Of a stretch of 64,000 nucleotides of DNA, positions 34,769-44,592 are shown piece by piece. The notes under the pieces were generated by a model, which made no database searches, was not told the origin of the DNA, and was given only the letters and a program-made list of their open reading frames with translations. The stretch spans positions 5,299 to 69,298 of the forward strand of contig CAYXYF010000012.1 of assembly GCA_964469265.1 (NCBI GenBank). The letters are read 5' to 3'. The translations under genes and the position numbers were made by a program. How positions within the stretch are numbered: position 1 is the stretch's first letter; each line of letters opens with the position of its first letter. The DNA is from JAEYZS01 sp964469265. GTDB lineage: Bacteria; Bdellovibrionota; Bdellovibrionia; Bdellovibrionales; JAEYZS01.

Positions 34769-35983
34769 TTATACTCCCTGGGACATTTCAATAATCGGCA
34801 TCATAATCGCGAAAACGATAATCCCAATAACAATACCCATGGTGACGATCATGATGGGTTCGAGCAAGCTTGTTAGCCCCTGAATGCTGTTTTTGACCTG
34901 AAAGTCGTAGGCATCACTCACCTGAGTGAGCATGTTTTCAAGATCGCCCGTTTTTTCCCCGATACTTATCATCGTTATCACAAGGGGAGGGAATTCGCCA
35001 GATTTTCGAAGTGGACCTGCTACGGATTCCCCCTCAGAAATGTTTTCCCGTGCTTCTTCAACGGCCTTTGCTAAAACCGCATTGGCAACAACATGTCTTA
35101 CAATGTCCATGGAGTGAAGCATAGGAACACCGCCTGCAAGAAGTGTTGAGAGTGTTCTTGTAAAACGGCTTACGGCAATAAGCCTTGCCATTTTCCCAAC
35201 CACTGGAAAAGTCAGAAGCATGGCATCCCACTTATCTGACCCTGCAGGTGAAGCCTTCCAGCTTCTGAACATCAACACGGCTCCAGCCCCAACAATAAGA
35301 ATGATGTGCCAGTAGTTTACCATTACACCAGACAAATTGATAATGACTTCAGAAAACCACGGGAGTTTTTTATCAGCGTCTTCAAAAACCTGTGTGACTT
35401 TTGGAATAACAAAAATAAAAAGAACAAAAAGCATCCCTAATGTAAACAGCATCATAATCACTGGATACATCATTGCCGATTTCACCTTAGCGTTTAATTC
35501 GTTTTGGGCCTCGGTGAACTCGGCAAGTCTTAGCAAAATGATATCGAGGGTACCTGACATCTCACCCGCCTCAACCATGGAGACATAGATGTTGTTAAAT
35601 ATCTTTGGATACTTTCTCATAGAGCGGTGGAGTTGTGCACCCTCGTTCACTTGGTTTCGTAAATCCGCTACTGCACTTTTTAAAACTTCATTTTCAACTT
35701 GCTCAGAAACGGCGGATAAAGATTCCACCAATGGAACGTTGGCCTTAATGAGTGTTGCAAGCTGTCTTGTCATCATCGAAAGATCTTGAACGTTTACGCG
35801 ACCAGAAGCCGCACCTTTAGCAGACTGCTTTTTAGCAAGACTTTTTTGTTTGTTAATGAGATTGGTGATGTAGATTCCGTCACGCTTCAGTTTTAAGCGT
35901 GCCGTTCGTTGATTTTCAGAATCAACAATTCCTCGAACAGTTTTTCCAGATTTGTCTATCCCACGGTACTCAAAAACAGGCAT
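34769..35983 (-). CDS. gspF: type II secretion inner-membrane protein GspF
   Basis: 404 residues: MPVFEYRGIDKSGKTVRG N-terminal start, two GspF cytoplasmic domains (about 70-165 and 270-370) with GTLDIILLRLAEF and GDLENMLTQVSDAYD, and three membrane spans (about 170-190, 220-240, 375-400). It anchors GspE and the pseudopilus base. Length is standard. 112 bases separate it from gspG, the longest intergenic space in the first half of the operon. Confidence 0.96.
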   Translation of the reverse strand: MPVFEYRGIDKSGKTVRGIVDSENQRTARLKLKRDGIYITNLINKQKSLAKKQSAKGAASGRVNVQDLSMMTRQLATLIKANVPLVESLSAVSEQVENEVLKSAVADLRNQVNEGAQLHRSMRKYPKIFNNIYVSMVEAGEMSGTLDIILLRLAEFTEAQNELNAKVKSAMMYPVIMMLFTLGMLFVLFIFVIPKVTQVFEDADKKLPWFSEVIINLSGVMVNYWHIILIVGAGAVLMFRSWKASPAGSDKWDAMLLTFPVVGKMARLIAVSRFTRTLSTLLAGGVPMLHSMDIVRHVVANAVLAKAVEEARENISEGESVAGPLRKSGEFPPLVITMISIGEKTGDLENMLTQVSDAYDFQVKNSIQGLTSLLEPIMIVTMGIVIGIIVFAIMMPIIEMSQGV

Positions 35984-36047
35984 AGATTAAGGCTATCAGC
36001 CAGAAGGTACCGAGGGCAACATCTTTTGAATCGGTTAATCAGACCAA

Positions 36048-36557
36048 TTAGAATGCAAACGTAAAGCTAGCGCTAGTAAAGCTTACTTGATCCATTGTCT
36101 CGTCAGACAGCCAGTTTGTCAGAATAAAATGCTGAACTCCGACTTTCATATTTCCAGATGCTCTGAAATCTACGCCGACTTTAAAGCTTGGACCAAACGT
36201 TGTTTCATCATCGCCTGCTGGAGATGGATGATCAATCATCGCAAAACCAAATCCTGGTGCAACGTAGGCGTCAACGCGGCTATCAGTCAAAAGATGAACT
36301 GGAGCGAAGGCACCTAAAGCCAATACTTCATGAACTGGGTTTGGACCATCATCATCGGTTTGCAAAAAGAAATATCCTCCCATTCCTAATACACCACCTT
36401 GTCTGACTTCGTAATCAGCGCCAAGGTGAATAGCTCCGCCCTTAAAACCAAGTAGTGCGCGAACGGTCTTTTCACCTGCATACTGTGCGTTGGCTGTAAG
36501 AGATGCTGTTGTGATAGCCATGAATATAGCTAGTTTGCAAATAATGATCTTTCTCAT
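36048..36557 (-). CDS. small outer-membrane beta-barrel-like protein within the gsp operon
   Basis: 169 residues with a Sec signal peptide (ends TANAQ). The mature protein has amphipathic strands (KTVRALLGFKGGAIHLGADYEV, VGVDFRASGNMKVGVQHFIL) and ends SFTFAF with a terminal Phe, a BAM-recognised signature. It lies between gspE and gspF on the same strand. It is not a canonical gsp component and has no pilotin features, so it may be a passenger gene or a system-specific outer-membrane partner. Confidence 0.7.
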   Translation of the reverse strand: MRKIIICKLAIFMAITTASLTANAQYAGEKTVRALLGFKGGAIHLGADYEVRQGGVLGMGGYFFLQTDDDGPNPVHEVLALGAFAPVHLLTDSRVDAYVAPGFGFAMIDHPSPAGDDETTFGPSFKVGVDFRASGNMKVGVQHFILTNWLSDETMDQVSFTSASFTFAF

Positions 36558-36657
36558 TCTAACTCCTTTTATTTATGTTCAGAGGTCTTAAGCTAATAAT
36601 CGAATCATAGATAAAAAGGTTAATCAACGAGATTGAGGCAAGAAATGGATATTTTTA

Positions 36658-38346
36658 TTATTCGTCAATTTGAGTGTTGGCTAATAATTCTTCAATGGTG
36701 GTGATCCCCATAAGAACTTTGCGCACGCCGTCTTCACGAAGAGTTCGCATTCCTTGTTGGATTGCCATTTTTTTAATAGTTCCACCATCTTTTTTCTGCA
36801 AAATGAGTTGGCGAATTTCTTCAGACATTTGCAGAAGTTCAACAACCGTCGTTCTTGAAATATAACCTTTTTGATTACATTGCGCGCAGCCCACAGCTTT
36901 ATGAACATGGCCCTGAGCTGCTTTTTCCCGCGTCACTCCTAAGGTCGCAAGTTCAGAATCAGTAGGTTCATAAGGAACCTTGCAATGCGGGCAAAGAACG
37001 CGAACAAGTCTTTGAGCAATAACACCAAGAAGTGAAGAAGCAATCAAGAAAGGTTCACATCCCATATCCAACAACCGTGGAATCGCACCCGCAGAGTCAT
37101 TGGTGTGAATAGTAGATAGAACCAAGTGACCTGTTAGTGATGAGTTAATAGCAATCTCAGCAGTTTCATAGTCACGAATCTCACCAATCATAATAACATC
37201 GGGATCTTGACGAAGAATACTTCGCAGTCCGCTCGCAAAAGTTAAACCAATTTTCGAATTGACTTGAATTTGCCCGATGCCATGAATTCGCTGCTCCACA
37301 GGATCTTCAACGGTGATGATATTTGTGTCAGTGTTGTTAATCTTTGTGATACATCCGTAAAGGGTAGTGGACTTACCAGAACCCGTTGGCCCAGTGACCA
37401 GAATAATCCCGTGGGTTTTTTCTAGAAGGGCGTTGATTTGTTCTAAGTCCTCGGGCGAGAAACCAAGCTGTTCTAGCTCGAGAATAACGTTGGATCTATC
37501 TTGAAGACGCATCACCAATCGTTCACCGTGGGATGTTGGAACGGAGTTTAAACGAATATCGATATCTTTTCCTGCAAGCTTTAGCGGAATACGACCATCT
37601 TGAGGAAGACGTTTCTCTGCAATGTTAAGGTTACCCATAACTTTAATACGAGAGGTGATTGAGTTTTGAAGTTTTTTTGGTGGTTTAAAAATATCGTATA
37701 AAACACCGTCAATACGAAAGCGGACAACCATGTCCTTTTCATAAGGTTCGATATGAATATCTGATGCTTTTTCTTTCACCGCACGGAAAAGAAGAGTATT
37801 CACCAAACGGATCACCGGCGCTTCATCATCGCCTGCTTCAAGCAGGTCAATGATGGGCTCATCAAGATCGTATTCCTCATCTTCAATGTCATCTAAACCA
37901 TGAAGGTGTGCACCAGATTTTTCATAAACCTTATTGATGGCATCTTGAATACGGCTTGAAGTAGAAACAAGCGCTACCACGTTCTTGTCATAAAGTGCAC
38001 GCAAATCATCAAGGACCTGATAGTTGAGGGGGTTTGATGTCAGCACACTCACTACGCCATGGCTCTCTTTGTAAGGTAAAATCGAATGAGTCTTAGCGTA
38101 ATTGATAGGTAAATTTCTCACTAAGTCTGGGACGATATCATTTACAGGGATATCTTTAAAATACTCAAGGCCCATATGTTTACACAACTCAGCTAAAACT
38201 TCATCAGGAGTAGAGGCATTTTTTTGCCTTAAAATTTCTCCCAACTTTGTGCCGTCAGCGGTTGGAACTTCAAACAAAGCCGAGAGCTCGGCCTCAGTCA
38301 TTGAAGTGCTTTTTAATAAAATGTTACCTACGGTATCGACTGCCAT
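36658..38346 (-). CDS. gspE: type II secretion ATPase GspE
   Basis: 562 residues. N-terminal GspL-binding domains (1-160) precede the hexameric ATPase core: Walker A GPTGSGKSTTLYG (about 318-330), Asp box EDPVEQ, Walker B with VIMIGEIRDYETA, and His box TGHLVLSTIHTNDSAG. A zinc-binding tetracysteine loop (CPHC near 452, CAQC near 485) is the GspE/PilB signature. It powers pseudopilus assembly. Confidence 0.96.
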   Translation of the reverse strand: MAVDTVGNILLKSTSMTEAELSALFEVPTADGTKLGEILRQKNASTPDEVLAELCKHMGLEYFKDIPVNDIVPDLVRNLPINYAKTHSILPYKESHGVVSVLTSNPLNYQVLDDLRALYDKNVVALVSTSSRIQDAINKVYEKSGAHLHGLDDIEDEEYDLDEPIIDLLEAGDDEAPVIRLVNTLLFRAVKEKASDIHIEPYEKDMVVRFRIDGVLYDIFKPPKKLQNSITSRIKVMGNLNIAEKRLPQDGRIPLKLAGKDIDIRLNSVPTSHGERLVMRLQDRSNVILELEQLGFSPEDLEQINALLEKTHGIILVTGPTGSGKSTTLYGCITKINNTDTNIITVEDPVEQRIHGIGQIQVNSKIGLTFASGLRSILRQDPDVIMIGEIRDYETAEIAINSSLTGHLVLSTIHTNDSAGAIPRLLDMGCEPFLIASSLLGVIAQRLVRVLCPHCKVPYEPTDSELATLGVTREKAAQGHVHKAVGCAQCNQKGYISRTTVVELLQMSEEIRQLILQKKDGGTIKKMAIQQGMRTLREDGVRKVLMGITTIEELLANTQIDE

Positions 38347-38365
38347 TTTTAGTTTTTATTTCCTC

Positions 38366-40702
38366 TTATTCAACGAATTCATCTTCTAACTCTAAGAAAT
38401 CGTCTTGGATAGTATCTTGAGTTGGTGCAGGTTTCAACTTCGGTCGTAAGTTTTCCGTAAATGCCCCATGACGATCTCTACCGCCAAAACCTTGCTTTAC
38501 ATCGCGAACTCTGTCATCGAGTTTGCGTGAAAGAAGTCTGTTTGAGTCTTCAGGGTTTCTAATTACCTTCGGAGTAATGAAGACAATCAGGTTTTGTTTT
38601 TGAACCTGTTTGCTCGTGGCTTTAAATAACCAACCCAAAACTGGGATGTCGCCTAATAACGGAACCTTTGTTACTGTATCAGAAACTTGATCTCGCATTA
38701 AACCACCAAGAACCGCAGTGTCACCATCTCTCATTACGATGTTTGTCTCAAGCGCACGCTCAGAAAGCGTTCGTGAGATCTTTGCCAGCTCACTTGAGTC
38801 TGGATTCGCATCCACTTGCGCAATCGTTTGTTTAATGTTCATTCGAACAGTCTCACTGCTAGGGGAGATGAACGGCTTAATAACAAGTTTAATCGTCGCC
38901 TTTAATCTTTCTGTGCTTCGTGAAACCTGTCCTCCCGTACCTACTGTTTCATTCATCCCAACTGGTACGTTTTGACCGACTTCAACTGTCGCCTCTTCAT
39001 TGTCCATTGCAATAATTTGTGGTGTTGCTAGAACGTCTGACTTTACGTTGTTCTTCAAGAGAGTTAAGAAAGCACTTAAACTCTTAACTGCGACATCTTG
39101 GCCGCCTACTTTGATGTTTACTGTTTCACCACTTCCGAACCCGAGGATAGCGCCCTCGCCCCCGATAGACGCTAGAGTTGCAAGAGAACTGTGGCCACCA
39201 AAGCCCATTCTTCCTAGGCCATCTGTTCCAGGTTCGAATTTATAATAAGACATTCCGAAGTTTGTTTGATCGTTAGCGCTCATTTCCATGATGATGGCCT
39301 CAACATAAACTTGATCACGCGGAATATCGATCTTGTTAAGTAGAGTTAAGATCGCCTGATAATCCTGTCTGCTTCCGACAATAATAAGGGAGTTTGTATC
39401 TTTATCCGCAGAAACTTTGACGTCGGCACCAAACAGACCTGCCGAGCTTTGGCTTTGTGAAGTCATCGGTGCGCCGAAGCCGTCATTAAAGACTGGCGGA
39501 GGAATACCTTGCATCGGTCCTCCAGTTCCTTGTTGATCGTCTTTAAGTTGTTTTGCAATTCCGTTGATAATATCAGAGATTTTTTCAGCTTCACCGTGCT
39601 TAACGTAATAAACATAGGCGCCGCCAGAACCTTCTGCCAATGGAAAGTCTAACGTTTTAACAAGCTCCCTGATCTTTGCAATACCTGCTTTGTTTCCCAC
39701 TACGATGATGGAATTGGTTCTATCATCTGGAAGTACATTTGAAAAAGCACTTCCACCGCTTGATTGCTGTTGTTGACCTGGTCTAAACCTTGGGACACCC
39801 GCACCGAAGTTACGACTTCGCTGGTTTCTTTGGTCTTTGTTAATGATTTGATCAATAAGGTCTGCAATATCTTTTGCTTTGGCGTGTTTGATTTTGATCA
39901 CTGCCATTTGCTCATCAAAACCTGCGATATCAAGTTGGTTTACGATCTTCATAAGTCTTTGAACACTAGAGGCTTGATCGGAGACAATCAAAGAGTTAGT
40001 TGGCTCATAAATATCAATGTTTCCGTTTTTAGAGACAAGTTTTGTTGCAAACTTATTCATCTCTGCAGCTGGAACGTATTTTAAGTGAATAATTCGTGTG
40101 ATCATTTGATCTGTATCTGGAGTATAAGCCCCAGAGTAGATTTCCAGATTATCTCGCTGAGCATCCCGAACGGGAAGAATTTTTAAAAACTTTCCTGATG
40201 GAACAACTGCAAATCCTCTAATGGCAAGAGCACTGAGAAATACTTTGTAGGCCTCTGCCACTGTGATCTGAGTTGGAGCCATAATAGTGATTTTACCGCT
40301 AACGTTTGGGTCAACGATAAAGTTCTTTCCAGTTAACTCAGAGATGGCTTTAATAACGTCGGCAATATCCGCGTTCGGAAAGTCAAAGCTATCAATGAGG
40401 TCTGGATAGTTTTCATTTGTTATGTCTGCATCTGTTGCTTGAGAAAGTGGCGGAGTACGGCGCTTTTTTGTTCCACTGAAGTTTGACCCTGATCCACTCG
40501 GCGCTGGTGCTGGCGCAAAGTTTTGAGGTGGCGGAGGGGGCGGGGGATCTTGGTACATCTGATCCATGTCTGGTGGCATATCACCCATATCGATATCTGG
40601 AGATTCTAAAAAGTCATTCTCCATGAGTATGTCATCCTGAGCTTGCACATGAGTGGATACTATCGCAAGTGATAGCATTGTTAATAATAATAATTTTCTC
40701 AT
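38366..40702 (-). CDS. gspD: type II secretion secretin GspD
   Basis: 778 residues from ATG 40700-40702 (GAGGA upstream; a TTG one codon earlier also opens the frame). Signal peptide ends HVQAQ. A Pro-rich/acidic segment (about 25-75) is followed by N0 (DFPNADIADVIKAISELTGKN), N1-N3 repeats (IIHLKYVPAAEM, IKHAKAKDIADLIDQII, VYYVKHGEAEKISDIING) and the secretin barrel with VEVGQNVPVG and TAVLGGLMRDQ. It forms the outer-membrane channel. The acidic C-terminal tail may be the S-domain equivalent, but no GspS pilotin gene is visible. Confidence 0.96.
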   Translation of the reverse strand: MRKLLLLTMLSLAIVSTHVQAQDDILMENDFLESPDIDMGDMPPDMDQMYQDPPPPPPPQNFAPAPAPSGSGSNFSGTKKRRTPPLSQATDADITNENYPDLIDSFDFPNADIADVIKAISELTGKNFIVDPNVSGKITIMAPTQITVAEAYKVFLSALAIRGFAVVPSGKFLKILPVRDAQRDNLEIYSGAYTPDTDQMITRIIHLKYVPAAEMNKFATKLVSKNGNIDIYEPTNSLIVSDQASSVQRLMKIVNQLDIAGFDEQMAVIKIKHAKAKDIADLIDQIINKDQRNQRSRNFGAGVPRFRPGQQQQSSGGSAFSNVLPDDRTNSIIVVGNKAGIAKIRELVKTLDFPLAEGSGGAYVYYVKHGEAEKISDIINGIAKQLKDDQQGTGGPMQGIPPPVFNDGFGAPMTSQSQSSAGLFGADVKVSADKDTNSLIIVGSRQDYQAILTLLNKIDIPRDQVYVEAIIMEMSANDQTNFGMSYYKFEPGTDGLGRMGFGGHSSLATLASIGGEGAILGFGSGETVNIKVGGQDVAVKSLSAFLTLLKNNVKSDVLATPQIIAMDNEEATVEVGQNVPVGMNETVGTGGQVSRSTERLKATIKLVIKPFISPSSETVRMNIKQTIAQVDANPDSSELAKISRTLSERALETNIVMRDGDTAVLGGLMRDQVSDTVTKVPLLGDIPVLGWLFKATSKQVQKQNLIVFITPKVIRNPEDSNRLLSRKLDDRVRDVKQGFGGRDRHGAFTENLRPKLKPAPTQDTIQDDFLELEDEFVE

Positions 40703-40726
40703 CAAACCATCCTCGGTTTCATTTTA

Positions 40727-41761
40727 TTATTCATCGATATTAAAAATTAGCGACGTTGGCTGTCCGTCACGTTCAATTTCAACTTCAATACGCCCTTCGT
40801 TTCTGAGTTGGTTATAAAGCTCCATAGCTTTAGCAGGACTGTTCACGCGCTCACCATTAACGCCTTTAATGACGTCACCAACTTGTAAACCAATTTGGTT
40901 AAATACACTATTGGGCTCAATACCTAACATTTTAAATCCGTCAATCTCGCCGCCAGAGCCTGGAACGATATTGGGTACCGCTGTTGCCTGCTGTAAGAGA
41001 TCAGGCAAGTTTTTAAGATAGCCGTCTAAATCTGTTCGTTTAATCGATGTGATATCGCCATCTTTTCTAAATACACCATCGGATGTCGTTGTGGGTCTTT
41101 TCGCAAAAGTGATTTTTGCGTCTTCAGGGATTTCTATGTATTCAAGCCTTGAGTTACTTAAGTTTCGTATGATGGCCTTGCGCCGCTCCACTCTGACCAA
41201 GACTGCAATTGTTGAAATTTCGTCGTTTGGTAAATACGGGATAACATCGTTAGTTGTTCTGAGCTGAATTGTTGCAACACTTTTTCCAGGGTTCACATGA
41301 ACAATGGTTCCGATAAGGTTGAGGGGTAAGTTTGATTTTACCGCTGGGCCAGTGTCAGCAAACATTTCACCTTCGGGTGCAGAAAGCGGGTTGGGTATAA
41401 TTCCATCAGAGTTAAAAATATTTCTGTCCGTGATGGGTCCATAACTTGAGCGAGGTTTTTGACTCAAGCCCTCAGGTCCTTGCGGAAGCATTGGCGGAGC
41501 CGACGTCGGGAGAAGAGAATCTCTAAAAAGTAAAATCGTAGTGTCTGCTAAAAAAAGCGCGATAAGAAGTATAAAGGCAAGAGGGAGATATTTGTCCGCT
41601 GAACGTCCTCGGTTCGGTTTATGTCGGATGGGCCGAGCATCAAATTGTGGTGAAGGTGAGCTTGCGTTGGGATCAAAGATTCCTGTTGCAGTAACATCTG
41701 GATTGAACTCTTCTTTAAAAAAAGAAGGAAAGATTTTACGCAGTAATCCCTTAATAGCCAT
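40727..41761 (-). CDS. gspC: type II secretion protein GspC
   Basis: 344 residues from ATG 41759-41761 (GGGGAA upstream). Topology: cytoplasmic N-terminus, one membrane span (about 60-80, YLPLAFILLIALFLADTTIL), a periplasmic HR domain (NLIGTIVHVNPGKSVATIQL) that contacts the secretin, and a C-terminal PDZ domain (FKMLGIEPNSVFNQIGLQVGD). It is the first gene of the operon, 24 bases before gspD. The promoter should lie in the 400 bases upstream. Confidence 0.93.
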   Translation of the reverse strand: MAIKGLLRKIFPSFFKEEFNPDVTATGIFDPNASSPSPQFDARPIRHKPNRGRSADKYLPLAFILLIALFLADTTILLFRDSLLPTSAPPMLPQGPEGLSQKPRSSYGPITDRNIFNSDGIIPNPLSAPEGEMFADTGPAVKSNLPLNLIGTIVHVNPGKSVATIQLRTTNDVIPYLPNDEISTIAVLVRVERRKAIIRNLSNSRLEYIEIPEDAKITFAKRPTTTSDGVFRKDGDITSIKRTDLDGYLKNLPDLLQQATAVPNIVPGSGGEIDGFKMLGIEPNSVFNQIGLQVGDVIKGVNGERVNSPAKAMELYNQLRNEGRIEVEIERDGQPTSLIFNIDE

Positions 41762-42160
41762 TGATGTGTTCCCCAATTGAGTGAGACTTTTAATCTCGAC
41801 TCACTTATGTCGCTATTAAAATATTAACAAACCAAAGTATCGTGGTGGTACGATTATACTATATATATTGAGAGTCTAGCCCAAGGTCTCGTTATGGGAG
41901 TCCAAAGTATTTCTTATTTATGAGCATTTATAGGTGATTAAGAGGCACTGATGTGAGGCGCAATTACAATTCTGTACGAAAACTTTTCATCAGTACTCAA
42001 TAGAATTTTAATTTTCCACATATTTGAGGCATAAAGTTAGCCAAGCTTATGAATCGCTAGGTTTTTAGGAACTTAGTTTGGGGAAAAGATTCTAGAAGCT
42101 TCTTGCAAATAAGTTCGTGGGGAATGAAAGCAAGAAAATCTGGGTGTGTGAGGGGTATAA
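41762..42160. other. 399-base intergenic region between gspC and the divergent 42161 gene
   Basis: AT-rich, no gene, no RNA recognised. It contains a TATAAT-like box on the minus strand (see 41853-41858), a TATACT on the plus strand at 41855-41860, and a weak ATCGT/ACGAT inverted repeat near 41840-41854. The right end carries GAGGGG, the ribosome binding site of the 42161 gene. Confidence 0.5.
41853..41858 (-). promoter_or_regulatory. candidate -10 box for the gsp operon
   Basis: TATAAT on the minus strand about 90 bases upstream of the gspC start, inside an AT-rich tract. No good -35 hexamer is seen at 17 bases, so the assignment is tentative. Confidence 0.3.
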
Positions 42161-42868
42161 ATGAAAGCCATCTTGTTCAGTGGTTTATCCATGATGGATC
42201 AGAGTAGTGTTCGCGAGTCCTTAATTCGTATACCAGAAGTTCTTAGTCGTATAAAATTAGCGCAAAAAGCCATTGATCAATTAACGGGCAACACCGTCGA
42301 ACTTGTAAACTGCATGTTCGAAGATGATCAAACCTTTCAAGCTAACTGCAAAATCCGACGGGTTCTAGTGAACCTAGTTCAACTCGGACTCTACGATCGT
42401 TATATAAAGTCAAATCCAAAACCAAGATTCTTCGTGGGTTCGCTCCCGAATGTTTCTGCCATTGAGCATATTCTTGGATTTAACTTTATCGACGAGTTTG
42501 TAAGATCAGTTTGGTTTCAAGACTTAGAAGGCTCAGAGGCGCGGGAAACTCCGACATCGAATAGTAAATATCAAGATATTCATGTTGTGCAAATGCTCCG
42601 AAAAACAAATCACTATTATGTTTACGAGTGTAACAAAATCAGTGACGAGACAACGGAGTCGAAGAAAATCGAAGAGGCAGACTCTGCAGATAAGCTGATT
42701 GTTCGTCTCATCAAAAAATACAATGCAAAGCAAATCGTAAATTTGGGTTCTGCAGATTTCCTTTTAGATCCAGTTATGAATCCGTTTCATCTAGAGGACA
42801 TCAACATCTATAACACTATAGAAGTTGATCCAATGCTGACATGGTTTTATACCAGGCTTGCTAGCTAA
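42161..42868 (+). CDS. unrecognised protein, possibly a degenerate FabD-like acyltransferase
   Basis: 235 residues, soluble, no signal peptide. ATG with GAGGGG 6 bases upstream. I do not firmly recognise it. The order of elements loosely resembles malonyl-CoA:ACP transacylases: an opening AILFSGLSMMD strand, a helix with IPEVLSRIKLAQKAIDQL, an NLVQLGLYDRYI helix, then FVGSLPNVSA where FabD has GHSLGEYSA, and a closing IVNLGSADFLLDPV strand. If the alignment is right, the nucleophile Ser is kept but the GHSLG elbow is altered and the protein is about 70 residues short. It stands alone, divergent from gspC and convergent with the next gene. Confidence 0.45.
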   Translation: MKAILFSGLSMMDQSSVRESLIRIPEVLSRIKLAQKAIDQLTGNTVELVNCMFEDDQTFQANCKIRRVLVNLVQLGLYDRYIKSNPKPRFFVGSLPNVSAIEHILGFNFIDEFVRSVWFQDLEGSEARETPTSNSKYQDIHVVQMLRKTNHYYVYECNKISDETTESKKIEEADSADKLIVRLIKKYNAKQIVNLGSADFLLDPVMNPFHLEDINIYNTIEVDPMLTWFYTRLAS

Positions 42869-42877
42869 CGGTCCTTC

Positions 42878-44020
42878 TTAATAAAGAATCGGCTCGATTT
42901 CTGGGGGCGGCGTGATGTTGTGCAGTTGCAAAAAGTCTGGCAGTGCCTTTTCTGGCGGCAAAATCGTATAAATCGAAAACGGAATATTCGAGACCAAAAA
43001 GCTTTTCGGCGGCATAGTTAACGGCGTCGTTATAAAGTGCGGGTAAGTTAAGAGTTCATCTTTTTGCGTGACACGAAAGGCTTCCGCCAATAAGGCAGCG
43101 AAAATATCGGGATTATCTGCATACAAATGAGTTAAGAATTTAATTTTAATATCTTCGGCAACTGCTGGTAAACGCTTCACAAATCCTAAATAAGAAAACC
43201 ATTTTGAGAACGTATACACGGTCTCCCCAAATCCAGAGTAATTGTTAACTGAAATCTCCATAATTTGCGATGCCTTCCAAGGCGCCACACAACCGATAAT
43301 GTCTCCTCGAGAGTTCTTTGCAATTAAAAAGTTATGCATCTCAAAACCTTTCCAGGTTTTAAAACGCTCTTGAAGCAATTCCACTGAATAAGGAAAACTC
43401 AACGGCTTATGGATGGCTTTGCTACTGAGATACTTTGCCAAAGGTTCTAAATCTTCAGGCTCCATTGGAGCGATGTTTACAGATTTTAAAAACGGCAAGT
43501 TGGTAAATGGAACTTTACCGTGGATTGTGACAAGGTTGTACTTACGGTAGAAATAATATCTTGGAATATTACGCCGAGCACTTCTGGGTCGAATAAGAGC
43601 GTTGTATGCTTGGCTTTGGCTGGAACTTAATATCGAAAATATATAATCACAATTTCTTTCAATTGCGCTTTCTTGCATAGCTGGTAATAGCAAATCGGGC
43701 CATGAGACAATGGCTTCACGATTTGCGGATATTTTAAGATCTGTAGCAAACCCAACTTGAGTTTCTTCTCCGTTGAGCAAAGTTTTTCTAAAAAGTAAAC
43801 TTGCAACGCCCTCAATGTCGTCGCTTTCGTTGACCATCTTAAAAGTAATAAAGTCGTCGGTTTGAAGGCGGTATTTGTCAAAAAACGAACCTTTTCTATC
43901 AACCACGAGTTCCATCGGGGTGTTTCGTAAATACGGCTGTTTAACAATAAAGTTTTTAAGCTTTTCGCTGTCAGACTCTTGTGCAATCTCTAGACGCAGT
44001 TGCGATTGGCCTTCACTCAT
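42878..44020 (-). CDS. GNAT-like protein of unknown substrate
   Basis: 380 residues, cytosolic. Two GNAT-like halves are suggested: an N-terminal one with RLEIAQESDSEKLKNFI and GVASLLFRK, and a C-terminal one with NIAPMEPEDLEPLAKYL and NSRGDIIGCVAPW, both resembling acetyl-CoA-binding beta strands. The clear pyrophosphate-binding R/QxxGxG/A signature is not obvious, so activity is uncertain. It overlaps the cobalamin adenosyltransferase gene by 4 bases (ATGA), implying coupled translation, though no functional tie is known. Confidence 0.6.
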   Translation of the reverse strand: MSEGQSQLRLEIAQESDSEKLKNFIVKQPYLRNTPMELVVDRKGSFFDKYRLQTDDFITFKMVNESDDIEGVASLLFRKTLLNGEETQVGFATDLKISANREAIVSWPDLLLPAMQESAIERNCDYIFSILSSSQSQAYNALIRPRSARRNIPRYYFYRKYNLVTIHGKVPFTNLPFLKSVNIAPMEPEDLEPLAKYLSSKAIHKPLSFPYSVELLQERFKTWKGFEMHNFLIAKNSRGDIIGCVAPWKASQIMEISVNNYSGFGETVYTFSKWFSYLGFVKRLPAVAEDIKIKFLTHLYADNPDIFAALLAEAFRVTQKDELLTYPHFITTPLTMPPKSFLVSNIPFSIYTILPPEKALPDFLQLHNITPPPEIEPILY

Positions 44021-44592
44021 TTACTTTTCCATTCAGTTTCAGAAAAGCCTTCGGTCTTATTGCAAAATCTCGACATAACAAAAAGAAGATCACTTAAGCG
44101 ATTGAGATATTGAATAGTGACTGGTTGAATCTCAGTGTTTTCTTCTCGAAGACGAATGCAGAGGCGCTCAGCTCTTCTGCAAACTGTTCTTGAAATATGA
44201 AGGGCCGCCGCGGCCTTGGATCCACCTGGCAGAATAAAATTCTTCAACGGCGCGAGTTCTGTTTCTAAGTCGTCGATCTTAATTTCTAAAGTTTGGACTT
44301 CGGTTTCACTAATGTTCGGAAGTTGACTGCTTAACTTTGCATCAGCGCACGCCAGCTGACTTCCTAAATTAAAAAGTGCATTTTGAATTTGAAATAAACT
44401 GTCGCCGAGTTTTTTGAGAAGTTGATCCTTTGAGGGGCTTTCATGTATGTGGCTCAACACAACTCCGATGGTGGAGTTGAGTTCATCTAGTGTCCCGTAA
44501 GACTCTAGACGCATGTGCGCTTTGGAGACGGTTTCTCCGCTGACGAGGCGAGTTTCGCCCTGATCACCTTTTTTGGTATAAATTTTAGCCAT
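44017..44592 (-). CDS. PduO-type cob(I)alamin adenosyltransferase
   Basis: 191 residues, a five-helix bundle enzyme that transfers adenosyl from ATP to cob(I)alamin to make coenzyme B12. Hallmarks: MAKIYTKKGDQGET at the N-terminus (ATP loop), RLESYGTLDELNSTIG, FILPGGSKAAAALHISRTVCRRAER, and YLNRLSDLLFVMSRF near the end. ATG start. No B12 riboswitch or cobalamin-dependent enzyme is visible nearby, so it may serve a distant mutase or reductase. Confidence 0.94.
   Translation of the reverse strand: MAKIYTKKGDQGETRLVSGETVSKAHMRLESYGTLDELNSTIGVVLSHIHESPSKDQLLKKLGDSLFQIQNALFNLGSQLACADAKLSSQLPNISETEVQTLEIKIDDLETELAPLKNFILPGGSKAAAALHISRTVCRRAERLCIRLREENTEIQPVTIQYLNRLSDLLFVMSRFCNKTEGFSETEWKSK

Noticed and set aside
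42161..42868. Confident annotation of this gene as malonyl-CoA:ACP transacylase
   Set aside because: Length and the GHSLG motif do not fit; kept only as a possible distant relative.
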